Source: Saccharopolyspora gloriosae (lineage in GTDB: Bacteria; Actinomycetota; Actinomycetes; Mycobacteriales; Pseudonocardiaceae). From it: a stretch of 64,000 nt of DNA. The stretch's first letter is position 1; every line of letters starts with the position of its first letter. The stretch is taken from NCBI RefSeq assembly GCF_022828475.1, contig NZ_CP059557.1, positions 3,767,470 through 3,831,469 of the forward strand. Direction: 5' to 3'. The position numbers and the translations under genes are program-made. The notes beneath the pieces are model-generated. The model was given only the letters and a program-made list of their open reading frames with translations. It made no database searches and was not told the DNA's origin. Below, in pieces: positions 44,519 to 53,640 of this stretch.

Positions 44519-45166
44519 TCAGCTCCGGTGCGCCACGGCGGCCTCGCTGACCGGCACGGTTCCCAGCACCACGTCCTGGCCGGCATCGACGGTGCAGGTC
44601 AGGTCGAAGGTGCCCAGCGCGGTGTCCGAGCCGTCGGCCTTCTTCGGGGTGAGCTTCGAGGTGAACGTCTCCGCGACCGCGACCGTCGCGTCACCTGCGG
44701 CGTCCGGCGTCACCGCGGGCACCGGACCGGCGGCCGTGACCACCAACGGGCCGGACTCGGGGATCGGGGTGCTGGGCACCGGCAGGTCCTGGAGCACAAC
44801 GTCCTGCGCGGCTCCGGCTCCATCGGTGACCACGGCGGTCACCGTGGCGGTGCCTTCGACGGTGGCCGCGCCGAGCACGTCGAACCCGTTGACCGTCTCC
44901 TCCGGGACGCTCACCGCCGCGGAGAAGTCGGTGGCTTCGATCGGCTGGCCCACCGCCGCCGAGTCGGGCAGCGTCACCGCGATATCGGTGCTCACCTGGC
45001 CGTCACCGATGAGCGGGAACTGACACGTGTAGCTGAGGGTCTTGGTCACGGGAGCCGCGGCGGCCACGCTCGCACCGGCCGCGGCGGTCCCGACCGCCAG
45101 CACCATCCCGGCGACGACGGCGAACCCACGACGCCCGGCCAAGGCGAAATCGACGTTCTTCTTCAA
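44519..45166 (-). CDS. Secreted DUF6801-like protein
   Basis: A 215-aa exported protein: a signal peptide (VVAGMVLAVGTAAAGASVAAAA) followed by a single beta-sandwich domain that opens TLSYTCQFPLIGDG and ends with LTCTVDAGQDVVL, so one disulfide may close the fold. TTG 45166 is set by GGAGG four to five bases upstream. It precedes the second DUF6801-like gene by 27 bases and probably is the first gene of the mce transcript. I recognise the domain only by resemblance; no function is established. Confidence 0.75.
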   Translation of the reverse strand: MKKNVDFALAGRRGFAVVAGMVLAVGTAAAGASVAAAAPVTKTLSYTCQFPLIGDGQVSTDIAVTLPDSAAVGQPIEATDFSAAVSVPEETVNGFDVLGAATVEGTATVTAVVTDGAGAAQDVVLQDLPVPSTPIPESGPLVVTAAGPVPAVTPDAAGDATVAVAETFTSKLTPKKADGSDTALGTFDLTCTVDAGQDVVLGTVPVSEAAVAHRS

Positions 45167-45651
45167 CGTTCCTCCAGTCTGCGCACAACGTTCCCGAATG
45201 CGCGGGAACCACTGCTCCTGATTTCATTTTCGAACCAGCAGAGAAAACGCACCACTGCACAAGGAAATACTGATGCCCAACTAATCCGGCATCGATCAGA
45301 ACCTATCAATCCGCAATTTAAAGTTCTGCCTGCGGATTTCGCAGATTACCGATATGAAACTCCCCGCACAACGGCTGGCAACGAAAAATCCATACCGGCC
45401 GCCGAAACCGGACGATCCTTGTCAACTTGCTCATAACGACCGGCTCGTCGACGCGCACGGCGGAACAATCCGGGCGCCGGAGGGGCCGTCCCGGACGCAT
45501 GGCGTGAACCGGATCGTGACTGTTGCACCGGCGGCCTGGCATGACACCCTCTGCGGCAACCCTGCTAAACACGGGAGTAGGTCAGGTTGGCAAGATACGG
45601 AGTCCGGGTGACGGCTGCGGCTCGCACCGGAGCACGACAGGAAGGAACCAG
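45167..45651. other. AT-richer intergenic region, divergent promoters
   Basis: 485 bases between the mce operon and the ATPase-fold gene. The stretch 45220-45420 has clearly lower GC than the genes around it and should contain the promoter of the whole mce operon. No hairpin or gene identified. Confidence 0.5.
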
Positions 45652-46176
45652 GTGAACGCCGACACCGCACAGGTCGACGACCTGCGACTCATCGCCCTGC
45701 CCACCGCGTTGAACTGCACTGACATCTTCGTGCGCTTCACCCTCAGCGAGTGGTCGCTGCGGCCGCTCGCGGACGAGGCCGCGCACACCACCGGCCGGAT
45801 GGTGGACGCCGCGGTGCAGGCTTCCGACCCGAACTCGCCTGGGTTCCTCACGATCAGATTGCGATTGCGCGGCGATTGCCTGGTCATCGAGGTCGAGGAC
45901 GAGACGACGGGTGGGGCTCCGGCTCAGTTGAAGGAATTACAAGGAATGCGCACCGGGCTCGAGCCGCTCGGCGGCCGAGGCAACCGCCGGTGGTGCGAAC
46001 TGGCACTGCCTCCGGGCATGAGTGCCTCCGCGGTGCCGCTGCCGCGCCGCGAGAAGCGCCGCTCCCCCGCCGCCGAGGCGCTCGGCGACGAGCCGGACGA
46101 GTTGGACCCGCAGGTGATGCAGCGTCTGCTGTCCGGTTTGAACAACGCGGGCGGCGGACACCGCCAGCCTGACTGA
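45652..46176 (+). CDS. HATPase-fold (RsbW-like) regulatory protein, degenerate
   Basis: A 174-aa protein with the layout of an anti-sigma-factor kinase: RFTLSEWSLRPLADEAAHTTGRMVDAAV in the N-box position and LRGDCLVIEVEDETTGGAP where the first glycine box would be. The Asn of the N-box and part of the glycine box are not the usual ones, so ATP binding may be weak. The last 50 residues are charged and probably disordered. GTG 45652 is supported by AGGAAGGAACC. Many actinomycetes carry dozens of these; partner unknown. Confidence 0.7.
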   Translation: MNADTAQVDDLRLIALPTALNCTDIFVRFTLSEWSLRPLADEAAHTTGRMVDAAVQASDPNSPGFLTIRLRLRGDCLVIEVEDETTGGAPAQLKELQGMRTGLEPLGGRGNRRWCELALPPGMSASAVPLPRREKRRSPAAEALGDEPDELDPQVMQRLLSGLNNAGGGHRQPD

Positions 46177-46209
46177 GCACCGGTCCGGCGACCAATCTGA
46201 ACAGGCCCA

Positions 46210-46236
46210 CGCCTGGACCGCTACGGCGTCCAGGCG
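46210..46236. terminator. Hairpin between convergent genes
   Basis: CGCCTGGAC pairs perfectly with GTCCAGGCG around a nine-base loop, between the ends of the HATPase-fold gene and the dehydrogenase gene. No T-run follows, so it is a candidate bidirectional terminator of the type common in actinomycetes. Confidence 0.55.
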
Positions 46237-46455
46237 CTTCGGCCTGCCCGCCTTCGGCCCAGGCCTTGTGCGGACCAAAAGAGAACGGTCTGCCGCTGCC
46301 GGGTGTCAGCTCATGAAGGGGAATTTCCCCGCGCTCGCTCGGAATTCGACCGGTGGACGGTTTCCGCAGTAGTCCTGTTGCACTGTCGTATTCGGCCGAT
46401 CGACGGACCTCGGCGACCGTTTCCGGACACTCCGAACGGCGGCCCGGATCCTCGG

Positions 46456-47307
46456 TCAGGGCGTGCGCAGTTGCGCGAGTACCGCGCCGGTCGGCAACTC
46501 CGCGAGATCACGATCGGCGTCCCACCGGGCCAGCACCGCGGAAGCCGCATCGGCCAGGTCCGTGGGCAGTCCCGCCGAGTCCAAGGTGCGGGCGATCTCC
46601 TGCATCTCAGGTCCCCAGCGCCAAGCTCGTGCGGCGACGCTGGGCAGGTAGTCGCGCTGGGACAGAATGCGACCGGACATCCGGTTCGCCTCGCCCAGCA
46701 GCGCATCAGTGACGTCGTGCTCGTCGGCCAGGGAGTGCGCCACCGCCGCCAGCACCCTGCTCGCCTTCTGGAACGACGCGAACGCCATCTTCAGCGCGCT
46801 CGCCCGCCCCACGATCTCGCTCAGCTCCACCGGTTCCAGGCTGGACTCGCCGAGCAGACCCGCGATCAATCCCGTGTGCTCGGTCTCGCCCGCCAGGTAC
46901 AGCCGTGCGGTGTGCGAGGCATCGGGCGGTGGACCGATGATCGCCCCGTCGACGACGGTGATGCCCGTGTCCGTCAGCACCTCGGACAGGGTCGCCATCG
47001 TTTCCGGTGCGATCGCGTTGGCGTCCACATAAACGCCGCCGTATCCGATCTCCGCCACGGACCGAGCCACATCGAGCGCGGCCGCCGGTGGGCACACCGA
47101 CAGCACCACTTCGCAGCGATCCAGCAGTTCGGGCAGCGCGCTCACTTCACGCAGTCCGGCTTGCTCGGCGCGGTGCCTGCTGTGTTCGCCGCGGCCCAGC
47201 GAACACCACAGCACGGTGTGGCCACGGCTGCGCAGCTGAGTCGCTACCGCCGTCCCCATCTGGCCCGGGTGCAGCAGTCCCACCGTCGAGGGCGCCACGC
47301 CCGTCAT
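46456..47307 (-). CDS. NAD(P)-dependent beta-hydroxyacid dehydrogenase/imine-reductase-like enzyme
   Basis: A 283-aa two-domain dehydrogenase. STVGLLHPGQMGTAVATQLRSRGHTVLW is the Rossmann NAD(P) motif, and VVDGAIIGPPPD lies near the catalytic region. ALKMAFASFQK holds the Lys of the 6-phosphogluconate/HIBADH family in a shifted context, so imine or ketone reduction is possible. It overlaps the end of the XRE-TPR regulator gene by four bases and is downstream of it, so they are one transcript. Substrate unknown. Confidence 0.82.
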   Translation of the reverse strand: MTGVAPSTVGLLHPGQMGTAVATQLRSRGHTVLWCSLGRGEHSRHRAEQAGLREVSALPELLDRCEVVLSVCPPAAALDVARSVAEIGYGGVYVDANAIAPETMATLSEVLTDTGITVVDGAIIGPPPDASHTARLYLAGETEHTGLIAGLLGESSLEPVELSEIVGRASALKMAFASFQKASRVLAAVAHSLADEHDVTDALLGEANRMSGRILSQRDYLPSVAARAWRWGPEMQEIARTLDSAGLPTDLADAASAVLARWDADRDLAELPTGAVLAQLRTP

Positions 47308-48650
47308 CTCGCGCCCTCAACAAGCTCGGCCTGCGGTGCGAACTCGCAGAACGAGACCACCTGTTCGCGGAGGTCCAGCGCCAAGGGGTTGCCGTGCAGG
47401 TGTGGTCGTTGCAGAACCTGGCCGATCTGGCGCAGCCGTCGCACGACGCTGTCCGTGCGACGCCGGCCGGTCGCCTCCAGCACCGCCCGCACCTGTTCGG
47501 CGGCGCCTTCCAGGTTGTCCTGGCCGAGCCGGGCGACCGCCAGATCCAGGCGGGCCAGGCTCATCTCGCCGATGCGGCGGCGTTCCGGCGGGTCCTCCTG
47601 GTAGAGCGCCACCGCCTCTTCCGCCGCTCGTTCGGCCTGCTGCAGGTTGGCGCGATCGCCGAGCCACAACCAGGCGGTGGCGCTGTAGAAGGTCTGCTTG
47701 GCCACCGGGAACGTCATCAGGCCGCCCGGTTGGTCCTCGCCGGCCACCTCGGCCCTCGCTCGATCCGCTCGCCGCAGCGAGTCCTCGGTGGCGCGCTGAT
47801 CGCCGAGCCGCGCGTGCGCACGGGCTTCGATCGACGCGAGCCGCACCCGAGGGGTGCCGGTCTCCGGCTCGTAGCTCCAGCCCTGCGCGGCCAGCTCCAC
47901 CGCGTCGCGGGGACGTTCGTCCCAGTAGGCGATGAGGCTCTGGGTGCCGCGAATCCACGAGCGAAGCGAGTTGTTGCCCGCCAATTCCGCGCACAGGAAG
48001 GCGGTGCGGGCCTGCGTCTCGGCCGCGGACAACCAACCGAGGTCGAAGGAGGCGTTGGCCAGCACACCGCAGACCACCCCGCCGACCAGGTACAGCTCTT
48101 GCGACTGCGCCGGATGCTGCCTGCCTTCCAACAAGTCGAAGACCCGGTCGCGGAGTTCGCGCAACTCCACGAACAACGGGTACACCGGACGATTCGGGTA
48201 GGTGGTGACGATCCGGCCCACATCCGCGCGGAACTGCTCCAGGCTGTGGGGACCGACGTTGCTCTGTTCGGCGAACTGCCCGAACCGGGCGGATTCGACG
48301 GCCGCCATGGCGACCTCGCTTTCGATCGAGATGTCCACGTCGTTCTGGTCGCGGGAACCGGACGGCCCGGGCCGCGTCGCGGCCGCACCGGGGTCACCAC
48401 CGGCGTCCACCTGACGGGGCGGCCCGAACAGCTCCTCTGCCGATTCGCCGAACAGCCGCTCCAGCACGCGGCACATGGCCGGATGCGGGAGTCCGCCGAG
48501 CTGGCCGCCCAACCAACGGCTGACCTGCCGCGGCGAAACGACCGTGGATTCGCCGAGTTCACGAGCCGCAGCGTGGAAGTCCGCGCAGAACTCTTGGACG
48601 GTGCGGCGGTTCTGCCGCAACACCTGTTCCAGTCTGTTTCGCGCGGACAC
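47304..48650 (-). CDS. NsdA-like XRE/TPR transcriptional regulator
   Basis: A 448-aa protein with an N-terminal HTH (LEQVLRQNRRTVQEFCADF, then VVSPRQVSRWLGGQLGGLP) and a C-terminal TPR-like array (residues about 130-430) of the NsdA/XRE family, which often represses development or antibiotic genes in streptomycetes. GTG 48650 has GGCGGAG six bases upstream; a start six codons further upstream is also open. It is followed by the dehydrogenase gene and diverges from the GT9-like gene, which it may control. The family is known; the target is inferred. Confidence 0.8.
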   Translation of the reverse strand: MSARNRLEQVLRQNRRTVQEFCADFHAAARELGESTVVSPRQVSRWLGGQLGGLPHPAMCRVLERLFGESAEELFGPPRQVDAGGDPGAAATRPGPSGSRDQNDVDISIESEVAMAAVESARFGQFAEQSNVGPHSLEQFRADVGRIVTTYPNRPVYPLFVELRELRDRVFDLLEGRQHPAQSQELYLVGGVVCGVLANASFDLGWLSAAETQARTAFLCAELAGNNSLRSWIRGTQSLIAYWDERPRDAVELAAQGWSYEPETGTPRVRLASIEARAHARLGDQRATEDSLRRADRARAEVAGEDQPGGLMTFPVAKQTFYSATAWLWLGDRANLQQAERAAEEAVALYQEDPPERRRIGEMSLARLDLAVARLGQDNLEGAAEQVRAVLEATGRRRTDSVVRRLRQIGQVLQRPHLHGNPLALDLREQVVSFCEFAPQAELVEGAR

Positions 48651-48862
48651 ATGCGCTCCGCCCACCACTGGCCCCCAAATCTCCGCCTGCGCCCTTCGCC
48701 AGAACCTTTCGGCCGATTCGGCCGTGCCGACAGCCTAAGAAGTAACCGCCGTGTTCCAAACCTATGTCAGGCAAATGTCGGACGAGCGCGGGCAATTGTC
48801 TTCACCGTGTCGTGTCCGTTCGCAGCACACTGTGACGTCAAGATCCATGGAGGTGATCTCTC

Positions 48863-49954
48863 ATGCCGATCCAGCAGGACCTCATCCAGTGGCATGTGGA
48901 AGACGTTCGCTGCCATCGCGGAGGCAGGATTCGCGTACCGGTGGAGCAGGCTCCGTTCGGTCGCATTCTGCCCTACCGCCGCAGTGCGGGCGAACATCCG
49001 GAACCGGGCTGCAGTGAATTGGTCCGCTCCCGAGGATGGATCGCCGATCTCGGTCGGCGCGGCATCGGTGAATTGTTGCTCGGCCTCTCCTCGGTAACCG
49101 CGTTGCGCGAGGTCACCGGGGAGGTCCCGCTGCACTACAGCGGACCGGAAGCGGAGCTGATGCGCCGCTGTTCGATCCCGGTGGAGACGACCAAGCACAC
49201 CTGGGGGCCGCACGTCGTCCGGACCGCGACCGCCGCACCTGTCCGGTTCAGAGTCGCCCCGGAAGAGCAGTCGACCTGGCTGGACCAGATCGGCCCGGAC
49301 GAAGTCGAAGTGCATGCGGCGCTGCCGATGCGGCATTACCTCACGGTCGAGCAGAACCTCGGCCGGCGACTGTCCGCGGAGTGCACTCCTGCACCGCGAT
49401 TCACCTCCGGACGACTTGCCGAGCCGTGGCACGTCGTGTTCGTCGCCGTGCCCGGCTGGCCGCGGAATCTGGAGTTCCAGCTCGCCGATTTCGCGGCCGT
49501 GGCGCGCGCACTGACCGGCATGGTCGACGCCCCGTGGCGATTCACCGTCGTCACCGCACGCAACACCGCCATGTCCGACACGTTCGACGGGCTGCCCGTG
49601 GACGTGGTGCGCGAGCCGGGCGCCGCCCGGTGCGTGGATCTGTTCGCCTCGGCCGAACTGGTCGTCGGCACCGACTCCGGTCTCACGCAGCTGGCCGCAC
49701 TGACCGAACGCGCCGATGACGGCGGCCCGCAGGTCGTCGGGCTGTACTCCCGGCATGCGCACATCAAGTGGACCACCGGGCTGCCGGATCACCACGCCAT
49801 CGCCACCCGCTTCGCGCAGATGCTCGCATTGGCCGACCGCAGCGCCGATACCGCCGAACTCACCGATACGACCTGGAGCGCCGCGGCGGATCTGCGAGCG
49901 GTGCCGCCCGAGCTGGTGGCCGATTTCGCCGCGCGTTGCGCCGGGTGGCGCTGA
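48863..49954 (+). CDS. Glycosyltransferase family 9-like protein
   Basis: A 363-aa protein with GT-B features. SELVRSRGWIADLGRRGIGELLLGLSSV opens a Rossmann-like half, WHVVFVAVPGWPRNLEF follows, and ELVVGTDSGLTQLAALT near residue 270 matches the nucleotide-sugar-binding block of GT9 (ADP-heptose transferase type). No GT9 substrate (LPS) exists in this host type, so a natural-product or nucleotide sugar is likely. ATG 48863 has GGAGGTG upstream. It diverges from the NsdA-like regulator across about 210 bases. Confidence 0.7.
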   Translation: MPIQQDLIQWHVEDVRCHRGGRIRVPVEQAPFGRILPYRRSAGEHPEPGCSELVRSRGWIADLGRRGIGELLLGLSSVTALREVTGEVPLHYSGPEAELMRRCSIPVETTKHTWGPHVVRTATAAPVRFRVAPEEQSTWLDQIGPDEVEVHAALPMRHYLTVEQNLGRRLSAECTPAPRFTSGRLAEPWHVVFVAVPGWPRNLEFQLADFAAVARALTGMVDAPWRFTVVTARNTAMSDTFDGLPVDVVREPGAARCVDLFASAELVVGTDSGLTQLAALTERADDGGPQVVGLYSRHAHIKWTTGLPDHHAIATRFAQMLALADRSADTAELTDTTWSAAADLRAVPPELVADFAARCAGWR

Positions 49955-50284
49955 CCGTCCGGGCACGCCGGCCCCGCTTCGGCATCGGCAATCCCGGTAC
50001 TGCGGCACATTCGCCGCACTTCGAGGTCCGCTGCGGCCGGACCGCAGCGTTGTGATCAATTTCCCGTGATCTCCGCTGGTACTGAGCATGCACATGGTTC
50101 CTCCACAGGGGACTGAAGTCGGTCGTGCGCCCGACCGAACGCGGGCGATTTCCACTACGGGACAACAAAAACGCACCGCCACTCCGAGAGCGGCGGGCCG
50201 GAGGCGTGCCACCCGACACCACTAACTAAAACGTACCTGGTCTTGAAATGGCATCGCTCGTTCGAGGGGTCGTATCATGGGCGC
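49955..50284. other. Intergenic, no gene seen
   Basis: 330 bases between the GT9-like gene and the double-HxlR gene, with an AT-richer stretch at 50160-50240 that may hold the regulator's promoter. No clear terminator found. Confidence 0.4.
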
Positions 50285-50950
50285 GTGTCCGAGGCTGCAG
50301 GTGAGGTTCGCTACGACGACGCGTTCGTCGCGGCGGTCGGCGTGCTCAACAGCCGCTGGGCGTTGCACGTGGTGCACGCCCTCAGCGCGGGACCACTGGG
50401 GTTCAACGAACTTCGGCGGCGGGTGCCCGGCGCCGGCCCCAGCACGCTCAAGCAGCGGCTCTCCGAACTGGCCGAGGCGGGCTTGCTGCACCGCGAAGTG
50501 CTGGACGGCTCGCCGCCGCGCACTCGCTACTCGCTGACCGAACGCGGCGACGGCCTCCGGCCGATGTTCACCGAGATGACGTCCTGGGCGACCCGCCACC
50601 GGCTGGACTCGGCCGACCCCGCCGAGGTCACCGGTGGAGTTCTCGGACTGTTCCAGGAGAAGTGGGCCATGCACGTCGTCTGCGTGCTGCTGACCGGACC
50701 GCACGGATTCAACGAGCTGGCCCGCGAGGTCGGGATCAGCCAGGTCACGCTGTCCCAGCGGCTGAGCGAGCTGGTGCACCGCGGCCTGGTGGACCACGAC
50801 CGAACCGGCTCGACCGCCGCCTACGCGCTCAGCCCTGCGGGGATGGATTTCCGCGTGGTGGCGGAGCCACTGGTCGAATGGGCTCACGCCCTGCACTTCG
50901 ACCACCAGCGACCTGCGGCGGACCGCACCGAGGACGTGCCCACCGGCTGA
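50285..50950 (+). CDS. Tandem HxlR-domain transcriptional regulator
   Basis: A 221-aa protein made of two HxlR winged-helix domains in a row: NSRWALHVVHALSAGPLGFNEL and QEKWAMHVVCVLLTGPHGFNEL are the matching first helices, each followed by a recognition region (PSTLKQRLSELAEAGLL; QVTLSQRLSELVHRGLV). Single-domain HxlR proteins dimerise, so this chain could act as a built-in dimer. GTG 50285, with GAGGGG some 25 bases upstream; an overlapping ATG at 50277 is in another frame. It converges with the double-XRE gene, 36 bases away. Confidence 0.88.
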   Translation: MSEAAGEVRYDDAFVAAVGVLNSRWALHVVHALSAGPLGFNELRRRVPGAGPSTLKQRLSELAEAGLLHREVLDGSPPRTRYSLTERGDGLRPMFTEMTSWATRHRLDSADPAEVTGGVLGLFQEKWAMHVVCVLLTGPHGFNELAREVGISQVTLSQRLSELVHRGLVDHDRTGSTAAYALSPAGMDFRVVAEPLVEWAHALHFDHQRPAADRTEDVPTG

Positions 50951-50986
50951 CCCGATCCCGCGCTCGCGCCGGAGGTTCGGCGCGGC

Positions 50987-51514
50987 TCAACCGAGGACGG
51001 GGCCGTACCCGGACTCCGCCGCTCGCCCCGAGCCGCCGAGACGGCACGGCCGGTCCTCGCATCCGTTGAGGTACTCGGGCGTCGTGGCCAGCAGCACCGC
51101 GAGGCCGTCGACGATCTCCGCCCGCGGATTGGTGTTGCGGCAGCATGCGAGCTGCTGCAGGTATTGGACGGACACCTTCACCTGCCGGCACCGCTGGAGC
51201 TGCTCGGCCAGCGCGGCCAGCGAGCATCCGCGTTCGCGGTACAGGTCGCGGAACCGCTTGCCCAGGAACTGCGGGTCCCGGCCCACGAGATACCCCACGG
51301 AGGACTTCAGGACCCGCGCGAGCTCGGCCGCGTAGTGCGGCACCGGTGAATCAGGCGACCTGCCGAGCTCGGCGATGCCGGACCTGGTGACCACGATGCC
51401 GCGCTTGCGCAGGTCCCGGGCCAGGTCCGGGTAGCTGTACCCGCGCTGCCCGCACAGCAACCGGAACCGTTGCGCGCTGATGCGTTGATCGCCGCACACG
51501 ACGAACACCCCCAT
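50987..51514 (-). CDS. Tandem XRE-domain protein
   Basis: A 175-aa protein with two related helix-turn-helix blocks: RFRLLCGQRGYSYPDLARDLRKRG to SSVGYLVG, and RFRDLYRERGCSLAALAEQLQRC to TTPEYLNG. Each ends in a Tyr-Leu-x-Gly turn as in XRE/Cro-type domains, so an internal duplication is clear. Two cysteines (LACCRN) in the second half may bind metal or form a disulfide. ATG 51514 is chosen; the frame is open further upstream. Regulatory target unknown. Confidence 0.8.
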   Translation of the reverse strand: MGVFVVCGDQRISAQRFRLLCGQRGYSYPDLARDLRKRGIVVTRSGIAELGRSPDSPVPHYAAELARVLKSSVGYLVGRDPQFLGKRFRDLYRERGCSLAALAEQLQRCRQVKVSVQYLQQLACCRNTNPRAEIVDGLAVLLATTPEYLNGCEDRPCRLGGSGRAAESGYGPVLG

Positions 51515-51988
51515 GAACCACAGGGTTCGAAACCCTGGCCAACACTGTCGGCGTTGATCCCCTTGTCTTCGGTGGTCGCCACAATTTAAGCTGCTCACCA
51601 GCAGGAATCAACTCAGCTTCGAACCGCTGCCCGCAGCGGTGCCGAGGCTGGGATTTCGGCGTGTCCGACGCGGATCTCCCGATGCGCGCGTTCCTGCACC
51701 CGAGCCGGGGGTCAGGAAGCGCCGCTGCACGTGGGCGGTGCCGCGCCGGATGCGCTGTTCAGGGGGTGCATCGCATCCGGCGCACGGGGACGACCGTGCG
51801 CCCTCCGGCACCGGACCCGTGGACGAGCCCGCTCGCCGCGGCGCACCATGACGGCGTTCGCCGAAGAACCGGGCATTCAAGTCGGCAAAGTCGCGCGAGG
51901 ACTCGTCAAAGCCACGCCTCGGCAGGGCTCACTCCGCAGACTCCCGCAAAACGCACACCAGCAGTTCTAACTGTGCGACACTGATCGC
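51515..51988. other. Intergenic, divergent, no gene seen
   Basis: About 470 bases between the double-XRE gene and the frameshifted gene. Composition drops in GC towards 51960. No repeat or coding signal found. Confidence 0.4.
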
Positions 51989-52662
51989 GTGCCTACCGCC
52001 GGAATAGCACAAGCAGGCTGGAACAGCCTGGAGATCGCAAAACTCTTAGTCCAAGTCACGCCCCCCCTCACGGTCGCGTTCATTGGATACTGGCTGAACC
52101 ACCGGCTCAAGTCGCTCGAGGCCGCGCAGTGGTCACAACAAAAGATCATCGAACGTCGCATCGAGGCCTACGATCGCCTGACACCGGACCTCAATAGGCT
52201 GTATTGCTTCTTTGCCTATGTCGGCACCTGGAAAGAAATCACTCCCCCGCAGGCTATCGCACTCAAGCGAAGCCTTGACCAGGTTGCATACATCCAAGCC
52301 CCACTGTTCGATGCCAGTTTCCTCAAGAAGTACAACGAGTTCATGGACGGATGCTTCGCCACATATCAGGGATGGGGGAGGACCCGAAGCTACGAACGAG
52401 CAGCTCAACTCGCGTTCTAGCACTTGGAGACGACTGGAATCCCGAATGGGACGACTTGTTCTCCAAAGAAGGCCACATGTCCCAGCCGGGGCATGTGGCC
52501 GCGAAATACTCCACCCTAATGAGCTACTTCGCCCAGTCAATCGGTGCAACGAAAGTCGACCAGCATATCGTCACCGGCACCATACCTAGAATATATCCAA
52601 TTTACTACTACGCCGCAGCGCGCCGGAAATCTTCGGAAATCAACGATCCGAATCACCCGTAG
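51989..52662 (+). pseudogene. Membrane-anchored hypothetical protein, interrupted by a one-base frameshift
   Basis: The frame from GTG 51989 gives a single membrane helix (LLVQVTPPLTVAFIGYWLNH) and a helical part to YQGWG, then runs out of frame. The next frame continues with EDPKLRTSSSTRVLALGDDWNPEWDDLFSKEGH. Adding one G to the GGGGG run just before (about 52374-52378) restores a 224-aa protein, which is the simplest explanation. GC content is much lower than that of neighbours and codon use is unlike theirs, so it may be acquired DNA. No family recognised. Pseudogene or sequencing error. Confidence 0.75.
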
Positions 52663-52746
52663 TATCGACCAAGACTCCACACACTGGCAGCAATGCCACA
52701 TTTTCTCGGCCATCTTTTTGCGGCATGCCAGGCAATACGACCGGCT

Positions 52747-53640
52747 TTAAACGCGGATCTCCAGCCGGGCCAGCACGTCACCGACTTCTGCGTGGGACTC
52801 GCCCCCGAGGCCGCGGATCGGGCGGGGCAGGTTGGGATGGGCGGCGAGGCCCAGGTGTTCGGCCGCGGCGGAGACGACGCGCAGGCTGCCGTGCCGGGCG
52901 AACAGGTCCCACAGCGGCTGCCACTGCCGCGAGAGGGCGCGAGCCGTGTCGGCGTCACCGGCGAGCGCGGCGCGGGTGATCACCGCGCAGTGCTGCGGCA
53001 GGATTCCGGCGATGACGGAGTACCAGGCGTCGCATCCGGCGATGAGGCCCGTCGCGGCCATGGCGTCGCCGCTGACGCCGATGGTGACGGCGCCGCCGGT
53101 CGCGTCCCGCAGCCGGGCCACTCGCGCCGCCGCTTCGTCCGGCTCCGACGGAACACCTGGGATCTTGATGGAGGCCACCTTCGGCAGTTCGGCGATGCGA
53201 CCGTGCAACTCGTCGCTGAAGGTGAACCGCGTGGTGCCGGGGTTGTCGTACACGCACAGCGGTACCGACAGGTTCGCGCTCACCTCCTCGTACAGGCCGA
53301 ACACGTCGTCGTCGGTCAACGGCTGGTAGGTCATCGGGGCGAGCAGCACTCCGGCGACTCCGGCACGCTGCGCGTCCTCAGCAGCGCTCAGCACGTCCCG
53401 CGTGCGCAGCGCCCCGATACCGACGATCACCGGCACGCCGCCGGAGTTCGCCACGGCGATGTCCGCGGCGCGAGCCCGCTCATCCCGGCTGAGGTAGGCA
53501 TATCCACCGGTGGAACCGAGAGCACCGATCGAGTCGACGCCCGCCTCCGCCGCTCGCCGCACGAGCCGGGCGAACGCGGCTTCGTCGATACCGGCATCGG
53601 TGCCGGGCGTCAGCGGGAAAGCGCTCAGACCGGTGAACAT
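52747..53640 (-). CDS. Dihydrodipicolinate synthase-family aldolase
   Basis: A 297-aa DapA/NAL-family TIM barrel. LGSTGGYAYLSRDER is the carboxylate-binding loop, Tyr131 in CVYDNPGTT is the conserved catalytic tyrosine and Lys159 in VASIKIPG forms the Schiff base. It condenses or cleaves pyruvate or another 2-oxo acid with an aldehyde; many such paralogues are not lysine enzymes. ATG 53640. It diverges from the LPMO gene. With no neighbouring sugar or amino acid genes, the substrate is open; the usual dapA partner genes are absent. Confidence 0.88.
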   Translation of the reverse strand: MFTGLSAFPLTPGTDAGIDEAAFARLVRRAAEAGVDSIGALGSTGGYAYLSRDERARAADIAVANSGGVPVIVGIGALRTRDVLSAAEDAQRAGVAGVLLAPMTYQPLTDDDVFGLYEEVSANLSVPLCVYDNPGTTRFTFSDELHGRIAELPKVASIKIPGVPSEPDEAAARVARLRDATGGAVTIGVSGDAMAATGLIAGCDAWYSVIAGILPQHCAVITRAALAGDADTARALSRQWQPLWDLFARHGSLRVVSAAAEHLGLAAHPNLPRPIRGLGGESHAEVGDVLARLEIRV

